A DNA stretch of 64,000 nucleotides, from contig CALXKJ010000004.1 of NCBI GenBank assembly GCA_944388955.1, positions 81,892-145,891 of the forward strand, given 5' to 3'. The notes beneath the pieces are model-generated. The model saw nothing but the letters and a program-made list of their open reading frames with translations, searched no databases and was not told the DNA's origin. Each line of letters begins with the position of its first letter. The first letter of the stretch is position 1. Origin of the DNA: an uncultured Spirochaetaceae bacterium (GTDB lineage: Bacteria; Spirochaetota; Spirochaetia; Sphaerochaetales; Sphaerochaetaceae). Below are positions 7,982-16,036 of this stretch, piece by piece. Both the position numbers and the translations under genes were made by a program.

Positions 7982-8006
7982 CCCATCGGCAAGCCAATGG
8001 GTTTTT
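7982..8006 (+). terminator. Rho-independent terminator of the PPOX-like gene
   Basis: Arms CCCAT (7982-7986) and ATGGG (7997-8001), with an inner GGC/GCC pair, are followed by TTTTT. It starts 15 nt after the PPOX stop and marks the limit of any real Abi sequence on the opposite strand. Confidence 0.65.
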
Positions 8007-8263
8007 CGCAACAATTCTATAACAGGGAAGATAAGGGCTCTCAGCTTACAGTCAAACTCATAAATTCTCCTGATCCGGGAAAATGAAAGATTTTCACTTT
8101 TGTTCTTGAATGGGAGTAAATATGCTGAGAAGCGATAGTAATTGACACTTTCAAGGAATTCCAAAGCCATCGGGTCATCTATGATGATTCCTTTTCCCTT
8201 CAGTGCCTTCAACCGCTGTTCATATGAGAAAAACGGTTTCAACTGCATAAAAATGTCTCCCAC
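8007..8263 (-). pseudogene. Truncated Abi-family (Abi_2) protein remnant
   Basis: The first 85 residues, including LKPFFSYEQRLKALKGKGI, ESVNYYRFSAYLLPFK and YEFDCKLRALIFPVIE, match the N-terminus of the Abi_2 (AbiD/AbiF) abortive-infection family. Those proteins are about 300 residues long. Here the frame runs into the PPOX terminator and then antisense sequence of the PPOX gene, so roughly two thirds are missing. The reading frame nominally continues to 7928. It is a decayed phage-defence gene next to a transposon. Confidence 0.7.
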
Positions 8264-8541
8264 TGGGCCACATCACATTAGTAGTGAGAGGTGCGGGGAG
8301 TCCTGTCATCCAGATAATAGCAAATTCTGAGATATATGTCCAACAAAAGCATAATACAAACAAAGCCTTTCAAACACTGGTGAAGCATTAGAGGCTTCAT
8401 TACCCTAATCTGTAACATCAATGGACAGGAAACGCTGTGATTCTTCCTGCGGTTCAGCCTTATGTATGTTTCATCACGGTTGCTTCAATCATGACAGCCG
8501 GAGTATTACTACCAACTATTTTAAAACGCATGGCAAATGAG
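8264..8541. other. Intergenic region, no gene seen
   Basis: About 280 bp between the Abi remnant and aroA have no credible ORF. A weak hairpin (TGAAGC/GCTTCA around 8380-8400) is the only local structure. It may be residual sequence of the degraded Abi locus. Confidence 0.4.
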
Positions 8542-8547
8542 TAGAAT
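8542..8547 (+). promoter_or_regulatory. -10 box of the aroA operon
   Basis: TAGAAT is followed after exactly 6 nt by the aroA ATG, with no Shine-Dalgarno. The -35 region is only a T/A-rich TTTTAA, so the promoter strength is uncertain. Confidence 0.45.
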
Positions 8548-8553
8548 CAGCTT

Positions 8554-9816
8554 ATGATTACCATATCTCCATCACGCCCAAGAGGAATTGTGGAAGTACC
8601 GGCATCGAAAAGCCAGACAATACGCGCGCTTCTGATAGCTGCATTCGCACGCGGTGTCTCTGTTATAAGACACCCGCTTATCTCTTCCGATACGCTCTCT
8701 GCAGTCAGTGCTGTAGAAGCGATGGGAGCTGCAGTTACATTCTCCGATGATGATTCCATAGCTACTGTTGATTCTTCCGGCATGCAGCCTGATGCAACCA
8801 TAACAATTGATGCAGGTAACAGCGGGACAACCACATATCTTCTGTTGCCAATGGCCGCTTCCCTTGGAGTGCCAGTCACAATAACAGGTGATGAGCAATT
8901 GAGGAAACGTCCTGTAGGACCTCTGAAAGAAGCTCTTAAAGAGCTAGGCGCTGAAATCTCTGACAGCAACGGCTATCCGCCCATCACAGTAAAGGGGCCT
9001 CTAAAAGGCGGAAATACATCAATCGAATGCCGGACAAGCCAGTATCTTTCAGGTCTCCTGCTTGCATCTCCGCTTGCAGAAGGAGAGACTGTTATAGACT
9101 GCCCTCTCCTTTACGAGAAGCCATATGTGTCACTCACTCTTGGCTGGCTCGATAAGCAAGGTATTGATTACAATATCACTGATGACTACATGCATTCACA
9201 TGTGAGCGGAAGACAGCACTATAAGCCATTTGATGAGTATATCAATGGAGATTATTCCTCAGCATCATTCTTCTTTGCGATGGCAGCTATGGCCGGCACT
9301 GAGATAACAGTGAAAGGCCTCGACAGGAATGATCCTCAGGGGGACAGGAAAATCCTCACAATTCTTGAGAAGATGGGCTGCTCTATTACCTGGCATGGCA
9401 ACGAGGTTACTGTGAAAGGCTCCGGCAAGCTAAAGGGCGGAGAATTCGATCTCAATGAGATTCCTGACACATTGCCCATCCTCGCTGTCACGGCAGCGGC
9501 GGCGGAAGGAATAACAGTTCTTGGCAACGTCCCGCAGGCAAGAATCAAGGAAACAGATCGTATAGCGGCAATGAGAGAGAATCTCGCAGCGTTCGGCGTT
9601 GACGCAGAGGAAACGGAAGACTCCCTTATAATCCACGGGAAAGGAAAAATCCCAGGAGGTGCAGGGAAAGGGTTTGGTGACCATAGAATCATCATGGCGC
9701 TTGCTTCCGCGTCATGTGCAGCAGCAAATGATATAACAATCGATGACGAGAGTGCTGTAAGCGTTACCTTCCCTTCATTCTTCAGACTATTCAATTCACT
9801 CAGGAGTCAGAAATGA
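8554..9816 (+). CDS. aroA: 3-phosphoshikimate 1-carboxyvinyltransferase (EPSP synthase)
   Basis: The 420-residue protein has the EPSP synthase motifs in order: ASKSQTIRALLIAA (phosphate/shikimate site), DAGNSGTTTYLL, LRKRPVGPL (PEP site), EYINGDYSSASFF, ARIKETDRIAAM and GFGDHRIIMALA. It joins PEP to shikimate-3-phosphate in the sixth step of the shikimate pathway in the cytoplasm. The length is typical. It heads an operon of four genes joined by 4-bp ATGA overlaps; no other aro gene is in the window. Confidence 0.95.
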   Translation: MITISPSRPRGIVEVPASKSQTIRALLIAAFARGVSVIRHPLISSDTLSAVSAVEAMGAAVTFSDDDSIATVDSSGMQPDATITIDAGNSGTTTYLLLPMAASLGVPVTITGDEQLRKRPVGPLKEALKELGAEISDSNGYPPITVKGPLKGGNTSIECRTSQYLSGLLLASPLAEGETVIDCPLLYEKPYVSLTLGWLDKQGIDYNITDDYMHSHVSGRQHYKPFDEYINGDYSSASFFFAMAAMAGTEITVKGLDRNDPQGDRKILTILEKMGCSITWHGNEVTVKGSGKLKGGEFDLNEIPDTLPILAVTAAAAEGITVLGNVPQARIKETDRIAAMRENLAAFGVDAEETEDSLIIHGKGKIPGGAGKGFGDHRIIMALASASCAAANDITIDDESAVSVTFPSFFRLFNSLRSQK

Positions 9817-10823
9817 TAGATTTAAGATCAGATACATTCACAAAGCCTACAGAGGAAATGCGGAGAGCCATGTACGAGGCGGAAGTCGGTGATGATGTCT
9901 ATGGCGAAGACCCTACGATGAACAGGCTCCGTGATAAAGCCATAGAAATCACGGGAAAAGAAGATGCCATCATCGTATCATCAGGATGCATGGGAAACCT
10001 CATACCGCATATGATAAAAGGCGGGAGGGGCAAGGAAGTGCTCACGGCCTCGACTTCGCATATCGTATGCCATGAGATTGGAGCCATCGTATCGCTGTCA
10101 GGTACACTCCCTGTGATTGTCCCATCTGAAAACGGTATCATGAAAGCCGAAGATGTTGAGAAATGCATCCACGGCTATGCCTATGACATGTCCGAAACCA
10201 GCATGATTGAGACAGAGAATACAACATCTGGTCTCATATACCCTATCGATACGCTCATGGACATCAAGGCAATTGCAGAAAGGCATAGCCTATGGGTTCA
10301 TATGGATGGAGCGAGAATATTCAACGCCTCCGTCGAGACCGGTATAACTGTAAAGGAATATGCAAAGAGCGCTGATGACATCACATTCTGTCTCTCAAAA
10401 GGCTTGGGAGCGCCAGCGTTCTCCGTACTCTCATCAACAAAGAACTTCATAAAGGAGGCAAAGCGCTGCCGTAAGATCCTTGGTGGAGGAATGAGGCAGG
10501 TCGGCATCTTAGCTGCCGCTGGTATCTATGCGCTTGAGCATAATATCGAGAGACTGAAAGATGACCACGCACATCGAGAGATGATATCAAAGGCACTCTC
10601 CGAGACGGACTGGGCTGAAGTTGTGATTTCATCAACGAATATGATTTTCTTCCGTACTTCATATCCTATAAAAAATGTCATAGAAGCATTCAGGAGGAAA
10701 GGCATGCTCTTCCTGGCGGAGGGAGAGATTGGAAGAATCGTGCTTTCAATGCTCGTCTCAGATGAGGACACTGAGAACGCTATAAGGATAATCCGGGAAA
10801 TGGATCCGAAGGAGTTTGAATGA
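9813..10823 (+). CDS. ltaE: Low-specificity L-threonine aldolase (PLP enzyme)
   Basis: The 336-residue fold-type I PLP enzyme starts MIDLRSDTFTKPT, the usual start of threonine aldolases, and has GDDVYGEDPT, HMDGARIFNA and the Schiff-base lysine in FCLSKGLGAPAFSVL. It cleaves L-threonine or L-allo-threonine to glycine and acetaldehyde. It overlaps aroA and the next gene by 4 bp each, so it is translated as part of the aroA operon. No truncation was noticed. Confidence 0.9.
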   Translation: MIDLRSDTFTKPTEEMRRAMYEAEVGDDVYGEDPTMNRLRDKAIEITGKEDAIIVSSGCMGNLIPHMIKGGRGKEVLTASTSHIVCHEIGAIVSLSGTLPVIVPSENGIMKAEDVEKCIHGYAYDMSETSMIETENTTSGLIYPIDTLMDIKAIAERHSLWVHMDGARIFNASVETGITVKEYAKSADDITFCLSKGLGAPAFSVLSSTKNFIKEAKRCRKILGGGMRQVGILAAAGIYALEHNIERLKDDHAHREMISKALSETDWAEVVISSTNMIFFRTSYPIKNVIEAFRRKGMLFLAEGEIGRIVLSMLVSDEDTENAIRIIREMDPKEFE

Positions 10824-11578
10824 GAACAGTCGTTGCAGTATATTCAGCCACAGGCAACAGCCTTTATCTGGCAAAGCTCATCCCTGATGCGGATGTTCAT
10901 CTTATAGATGAATTCATGAACGGCACATACACAATGCCGGAGGATACAGATAGGCTTGCATTGGTATTCCCAGCGAATGCCTTCTCAGTCCCCTACCCGA
11001 TGCGACGCTTTATCTCGGAATATCTCGGTAATCGCGATAACTCCTCGCTCGGATACGTCTACGCATTCATAACATGTGCCGGCATTCCCCTCTATACAGC
11101 ATACGATGCGGCAAGGTGCCTTGAGGATATCGGGGTGGTGCTCTCCTACGCAGCATCTTTCCGTTTTCCTGACACATACCTTCCTCTGAAGAAGAATGCC
11201 CCGACCGAGGAAGAGACAGAGAAGACGCTCGAAAAGACAATGTCTCTGATAAAAGCCGCGATTGATGACACAGAGAATGAAAAGATAAAACTGCCCCATA
11301 GACTACCAGGCTGGCGAATCATAAGGAAAGCATCACCTGCTGTTGCAGGAGAGAACAAGAAGCTCTCCGTCAGCAAGCGCTGCACTGGCTGTGGAGTCTG
11401 TGCCGCTATCTGCCCCATGGAGAATATATCTATCGAGAACGGAAAAGCCGTAATAAACAGTAATTGCATAAAATGCTTTGCCTGTTACCACAGGTGCCCT
11501 GTCAATGCTATTGAATATGGCAAAGCACAGGGACAGTATAAAGGTCTTGTAAAGACAGAGGAGCTCAGAAGAAGATGA
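10820..11578 (+). CDS. EFR1-family flavodoxin/ferredoxin fusion
   Basis: The 252-residue protein combines an N-terminal flavodoxin-like region (VVAVYSATGNSLYLAK binds the FMN phosphate) with two C-terminal [4Fe-4S] motifs, CTGCGVCAAICP and CIKCFACYHRCP (about residues 190-235). The order matches NCBI's EFR1-type ferrodoxins. It probably shuttles electrons in an anaerobe. The partner is unknown; being inside an amino-acid operon may only reflect shared expression. The start overlaps the ltaE stop (ATGA). Confidence 0.82.
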   Translation: MRTVVAVYSATGNSLYLAKLIPDADVHLIDEFMNGTYTMPEDTDRLALVFPANAFSVPYPMRRFISEYLGNRDNSSLGYVYAFITCAGIPLYTAYDAARCLEDIGVVLSYAASFRFPDTYLPLKKNAPTEEETEKTLEKTMSLIKAAIDDTENEKIKLPHRLPGWRIIRKASPAVAGENKKLSVSKRCTGCGVCAAICPMENISIENGKAVINSNCIKCFACYHRCPVNAIEYGKAQGQYKGLVKTEELRRR

Positions 11579-12792
11579 ATTTCAATATAGCTGCTGACAG
11601 ACGCAACACAAACAGCATCAAATGGAGCCGCAAGGCGATAGAGAATATATCAGCGAATGCAGATGCCGAGCCATTCTGGGTTGCTGACATGGATTTCCTT
11701 CCAGAACCGCATATCCAGGAAGCTGGAAGAGTTATTGCAGGTCTTGGCGTTTATGGTTATCCATCATATCCGACAGACAATAGCGCAGTAAGCTCATGGC
11801 TGAGACAGAAGCATGGCTGGATAGTATCGGACGAGGATATAATCTTCTGTCAGGGACTTCTTCATGGCCTCGCGCTTGCGATAAACCTCTTCACAAAAGA
11901 AGGTGACAGCATTCTTGTACCATCTCCGATGTACAGACCTTTCAGGACGATACCTGAGCTGAACAACAGAAAACTCATTGAGCATGACCTCGATTATAAC
12001 GATGGTGTCTTCTCTCTTGATATAGAGCGTTTCCGCGCCGATGCAGAGCATGCCGATCTCATACTCTTCTGCTCACCGCAGAATCCTACAGGCATTGTAT
12101 TCACCAGAGAAGAGCTGGAGAGTGTTCTCATGATTGCGAAGGAGAGAAACATACCGATACTATCCGATGAGATACATTCAGATCTTTCGCACCCGGAGGC
12201 AAAGCATCTGCCGATGGGCCTTGTGAATGAGAGAATAGGCGCCAAGTGCGCAACATTCTTCGCTCCATCAAAGACATTCAATATAGCAGGAGAGCATTCT
12301 GCATTCGCAGTATTCTCAGATAAGGACATGGAGAAGGAATTCCGTCACAAGGAGGAAGCATTGTGGCTTTCAGAGCCGGGACTTATGATCGGTGAGCTTG
12401 CCTCAAGTGCATATCTCAAAGGCTACGAGTACAACAGGGAGTTATGCAGGTACCTCGGAGAGACTATCAAAGCGATGAGAGAGACAGCAGAAAAGCTCTG
12501 TCCTGAAGTGAAGATCGTGAACGGAAGCGCTTCATTCGTCGTCTTCATCGACTTCTCAGCATTCTACGGAAAGATTGAGACTGAAGTACTCAGCCACCCA
12601 GAGAGATACAAAGGGGGCAAGGATGGCGGTGTTCTATCGCGTTTCTTCGGCGTTGCCGCCGGAGTTGCTGTCAATGATGGCACATGGTTCGGAGACACAT
12701 GGAAATGCTTCGTCCGCTTCAACTATGGCACATCAAGGGACAGAGTCATCAAAGCGCTTGAAAGAATGCTGAAAGCTATCAGGAGTCTTTGA
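11575..12792 (+). CDS. patB: MalY/PatB-family C-S lyase (cystathionine beta-lyase-like)
   Basis: The 405-residue aminotransferase-fold PLP protein has PFWVADMDFLPEPHIQEA near the start, the PatB/MalY hallmark, plus CSPQNPTG, LSDEIHSDL and the PLP lysine in APSKTFNIAG. These enzymes split the C-S bond of cystathionine or cysteine conjugates, giving pyruvate, ammonia and a thiol. It is the last gene of the aroA operon and overlaps the convergent addA stop by 14 bp. The symbol reflects the family; substrate preference is open. Confidence 0.87.
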   Translation: MNFNIAADRRNTNSIKWSRKAIENISANADAEPFWVADMDFLPEPHIQEAGRVIAGLGVYGYPSYPTDNSAVSSWLRQKHGWIVSDEDIIFCQGLLHGLALAINLFTKEGDSILVPSPMYRPFRTIPELNNRKLIEHDLDYNDGVFSLDIERFRADAEHADLILFCSPQNPTGIVFTREELESVLMIAKERNIPILSDEIHSDLSHPEAKHLPMGLVNERIGAKCATFFAPSKTFNIAGEHSAFAVFSDKDMEKEFRHKEEALWLSEPGLMIGELASSAYLKGYEYNRELCRYLGETIKAMRETAEKLCPEVKIVNGSASFVVFIDFSAFYGKIETEVLSHPERYKGGKDGGVLSRFFGVAAGVAVNDGTWFGDTWKCFVRFNYGTSRDRVIKALERMLKAIRSL

Positions 12793-15700
12793 CAGCCTTA
12801 CCGTTCTTGTCGAAGAAAGTGCCTTGCTTCATGCCCCTTATATACAGGAGGACTGCGAGGCACTTTTTCCTGTATATCGCCTCCATGGCCTCCGCATAGG
12901 CAGTAATCTGCCCAATATGCATTGATTCATCCATATATGCGTCTGTCTTGTAATCGACAGCGAGATTGTATTCCTCGCCGAAGACCAGAAGGTCGACAGA
13001 GCCCTCCTTTACAGCATCCTCATATGGATAGAAGAATCTCACCTCAGCCTGGCACTCATGACCTTCTATATAGTTATGGAAGAAATCTGATGAAAGGAAT
13101 GACGAGAGGATTCCTTCAAGCGTGCCTGCTATAACTGCTTTCCCGCTCTCTGTAAGGGATGATGGATATAAAGGCGTATATTCAATCCCCGAGAAAAAAG
13201 ACTCAAGGAGTGAATGCACCATCGTACCGAAATCCTGCTGCAGCGAGGCTCTGAGCACAATCTCATCGGATGGAAGCCCTGGAAGCCTTGCTCTCTCCTC
13301 AGATGATTCAAAGCCGCTTTCTTTATGCGACGAATCCTTTACACCGACGCGTCTCTGGCTGTAGACATACTCTTCCGGCTTTGATGATGGTTTATCGTAC
13401 CAGGACATGGGACGACGCTGCCGCGCATCCATAGCTGTATCGTAGATATCTGGAATACGCTCAATCTCTCCCGTGATTTCCCCATCGGGGCCTTTGTAGA
13501 TACCGAAAAGCGATTCAGGACTTATGCTTCTCTTTACGGAGCCTGTGACTATGAGATGCACAGCTGAACGGGTCATAGCTACGTACAGAAGCCTTCTTGC
13601 CTCCGCCCTCTCCCTTCTTGCCGCATGCTCGGAGATAACACCCTGTATCGGATCCGACTCAGAAAGAAGCGATGGCATGATAAGTGGATGCTGCCCGCTG
13701 ATAGCAATCAGCCTGTTCTGCTTTGTTTTATTGGAAGGCTGGGAAAGCGTGTCTGCGATGAAGACAATCGGGAATTGCAATCCCTTCGACCTATGGATTG
13801 TCATTATCTGGACCCCGCTCTCGCCTATATGCTGGACAGAGACATTCTCAAGCTTCTTTGCAATTCCGATTCTTGGCCGCAGGTAATCTAGGAAAAGGGG
13901 TATCGAGGAGCCTTTCCCATCAAAAAGGGCTGCCGCGCTCCAGATATAATCGAAATGCTCTTTGTACACACTCAGATAGTCTGAGCTCTGAAGATAAACA
14001 TGATAACCGCTCTCATAGAACATCCTGTCAAGGATTTCCGTGATTTTCCTTCTTCCCGCCATCTCGCGAAGTGAGAAATAAAGCATACGGAGATTATCCC
14101 AGGCTTTTCTATCTCGCTCATCCTCGGGAGGATTCTCGGAGAATGCCCTGCCATTCCAGTCGGCAAGTGTCATGATGAACTTGTCAGAAAGGCATGCGAA
14201 TGGAGAGCGGAGCAGCGCGATATACTGTGCTTTGTCCTCAGGATAGACAAGGAGTGTCAGGAAAGCAAAGATATCCGAGCCAACACCATCTATAAGCGCT
14301 GATGTGCTTTCAGCGACTGTATATGGTATGCCTCTCAGCCTGAAGGCCTTCTCAATAGGCATCTGCAAAGCACTTGCTCTAAGAAGTATTGCTATATCAG
14401 AGAAAGAAGGACGGCGTGGACCGCTCTTACCCGGTATCAGATACTCATCGCTTCCGATCATGCAGAGAATGCGCTCTGCGATGAAAGCTGCTTCGCTATC
14501 GGCTTTCGAAGCCAGTGCTGTTGTATCCGCATCGCTTTCAGGGAGAACATATGTCTCGATTCTCGGAGTTATGCCAGGATTTGCATCCCGCGCTTTTATC
14601 TCCTCGTAATCAGCATAGAATGATGATAGCCTCTCACCGGTGAATGAAGCCATGAAGTTCTCAGCTTTCATCTCATTTTCATCAGGTGATGACTCGAAAA
14701 CAGAATGGAAGACATCATTGAAATGCTCAATGAGAGCCGGTTCAGAGCGATAATTCGCGCTGAGAGAAAGGACTTTCCCGCCTATTGATTTGATATCATC
14801 CTTGAGGGCTCTGAAGACTGAGACATCTGCTCCTCTGAAGTAATAGATTGACTGCTTGTCATCGCCAACGAAGAAGAGCTTATCCTTCTCCAGTTCGGAA
14901 GGCAGTGGGACACGTGAAGGCGCAAGGCCATGCCGCGCTGAAAGCAGGAAGAGCATATCACACTGCTTTCTGTTATTATCCTGGAATTCATCAATCATGA
15001 TGTACCTGAATGCCTTCTGATACCACCCTCTTACATCCATGTTCTCAAGCAGTATTCGTCTGCAAAGAGCTTCTGTGTCATGGAATGAGAGAAGCCCTGT
15101 ACGTCTCTTTTCCCTCTGGAGAGCAGAAATGAAGGATGAAATGAAATCAGATACAGCGCTGACGGAATCCATAGTGCTGTCAATTTCAGAAAGAGAGCGG
15201 AGCCTAGAGCTAAGCGGACGATACATCTCCTTTATGAATATCCATAGCTCCTTGTCCTTTTTCCTCGCGAGCTTTCTGTACTCGAAATCCGGCAGTGCCT
15301 GATAATCCCCGGAAGAAAACAGCGCGATAGCATTCTCTATATTATCGTGCTCCTTGCTGTCATCATCTTCAGCGTTGAGATCGGCAAGACGCGAGAATAC
15401 GCTCCCAGCCTCCTTCTCCGCATCTTTTCTAAGCATCTCCACAAGAAGCTTATATGATTCAGTGTTCTCAGTACTGCTGAATGACGTGAGGATATCAGTC
15501 TCAGATGCAATCGCCTTGAGAAACGAGAGAATTGACGCTGACGAGTAGAGCTCGGAAAGAAGCATGATGCCTTCCCTGCACTTCTCATCATTCTGGAGGG
15601 ATGTGTATATGCGCTCAATCATATCGCTCTCATCCTCGTCCTCGAGGCTTGAGAAATCACGGGTAATGCCATAGCGGAGCGAATCGGTACGCGCTATCTC

Positions 15701-16036
15701 ACTCCAGAATGAATCCATTGTCGATATGCGGGCCTTCGGGAAGTGCTCATCAAGCTCTTTTCTCATGCGCTCATCATCCAGAGCGGCTTTCTCCAGAAGC
15801 GAATGAATCCTCTCATACATCTCAGCCGCCGCTTTCTTGGTGAATGTGATTGTGAGAATCTCATCAGCATGAGCCTTCCCATCCAGGACAAGACGGACAA
15901 AGCGGAGAGAGAGCACTGTGGTCTTTCCGGATCCAGCGCCTGCAGAAACGACTGTGGAAGTATCAGAGAGAACCGCCTCCAGCTGTTCAGCTGAAAGACT
16001 TCCAGCGTATATATCGAGAAATTCCCTGCCTGTCAT
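12779..16036 (-). CDS. addA: AddA-type helicase-nuclease subunit
   Basis: The protein is about 1085 residues long from the chosen start. It has a UvrD-type helicase with Walker A SAGAGSGKTTVL, TITFTKKAAAEMYERI (motif Ia), MIDEFQDNNRKQCDML (motif II), VGDDKQSIYYFRGA (motif III) and LLYVAMTRSAVHLI (motif VI). A C-terminal RecB-like nuclease has LAVDYKTDAYMD. With AddB it resects double-strand breaks for RecA loading. The frame is open to 16087, but ATG 16036 overlaps the addB stop as ATGA and has GGAGG 11 nt upstream. Confidence 0.88.
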   Translation of the reverse strand: MTGREFLDIYAGSLSAEQLEAVLSDTSTVVSAGAGSGKTTVLSLRFVRLVLDGKAHADEILTITFTKKAAAEMYERIHSLLEKAALDDERMRKELDEHFPKARISTMDSFWSEIARTDSLRYGITRDFSSLEDEDESDMIERIYTSLQNDEKCREGIMLLSELYSSASILSFLKAIASETDILTSFSSTENTESYKLLVEMLRKDAEKEAGSVFSRLADLNAEDDDSKEHDNIENAIALFSSGDYQALPDFEYRKLARKKDKELWIFIKEMYRPLSSRLRSLSEIDSTMDSVSAVSDFISSFISALQREKRRTGLLSFHDTEALCRRILLENMDVRGWYQKAFRYIMIDEFQDNNRKQCDMLFLLSARHGLAPSRVPLPSELEKDKLFFVGDDKQSIYYFRGADVSVFRALKDDIKSIGGKVLSLSANYRSEPALIEHFNDVFHSVFESSPDENEMKAENFMASFTGERLSSFYADYEEIKARDANPGITPRIETYVLPESDADTTALASKADSEAAFIAERILCMIGSDEYLIPGKSGPRRPSFSDIAILLRASALQMPIEKAFRLRGIPYTVAESTSALIDGVGSDIFAFLTLLVYPEDKAQYIALLRSPFACLSDKFIMTLADWNGRAFSENPPEDERDRKAWDNLRMLYFSLREMAGRRKITEILDRMFYESGYHVYLQSSDYLSVYKEHFDYIWSAAALFDGKGSSIPLFLDYLRPRIGIAKKLENVSVQHIGESGVQIMTIHRSKGLQFPIVFIADTLSQPSNKTKQNRLIAISGQHPLIMPSLLSESDPIQGVISEHAARRERAEARRLLYVAMTRSAVHLIVTGSVKRSISPESLFGIYKGPDGEITGEIERIPDIYDTAMDARQRRPMSWYDKPSSKPEEYVYSQRRVGVKDSSHKESGFESSEERARLPGLPSDEIVLRASLQQDFGTMVHSLLESFFSGIEYTPLYPSSLTESGKAVIAGTLEGILSSFLSSDFFHNYIEGHECQAEVRFFYPYEDAVKEGSVDLLVFGEEYNLAVDYKTDAYMDESMHIGQITAYAEAMEAIYRKKCLAVLLYIRGMKQGTFFDKNGKAVKDS

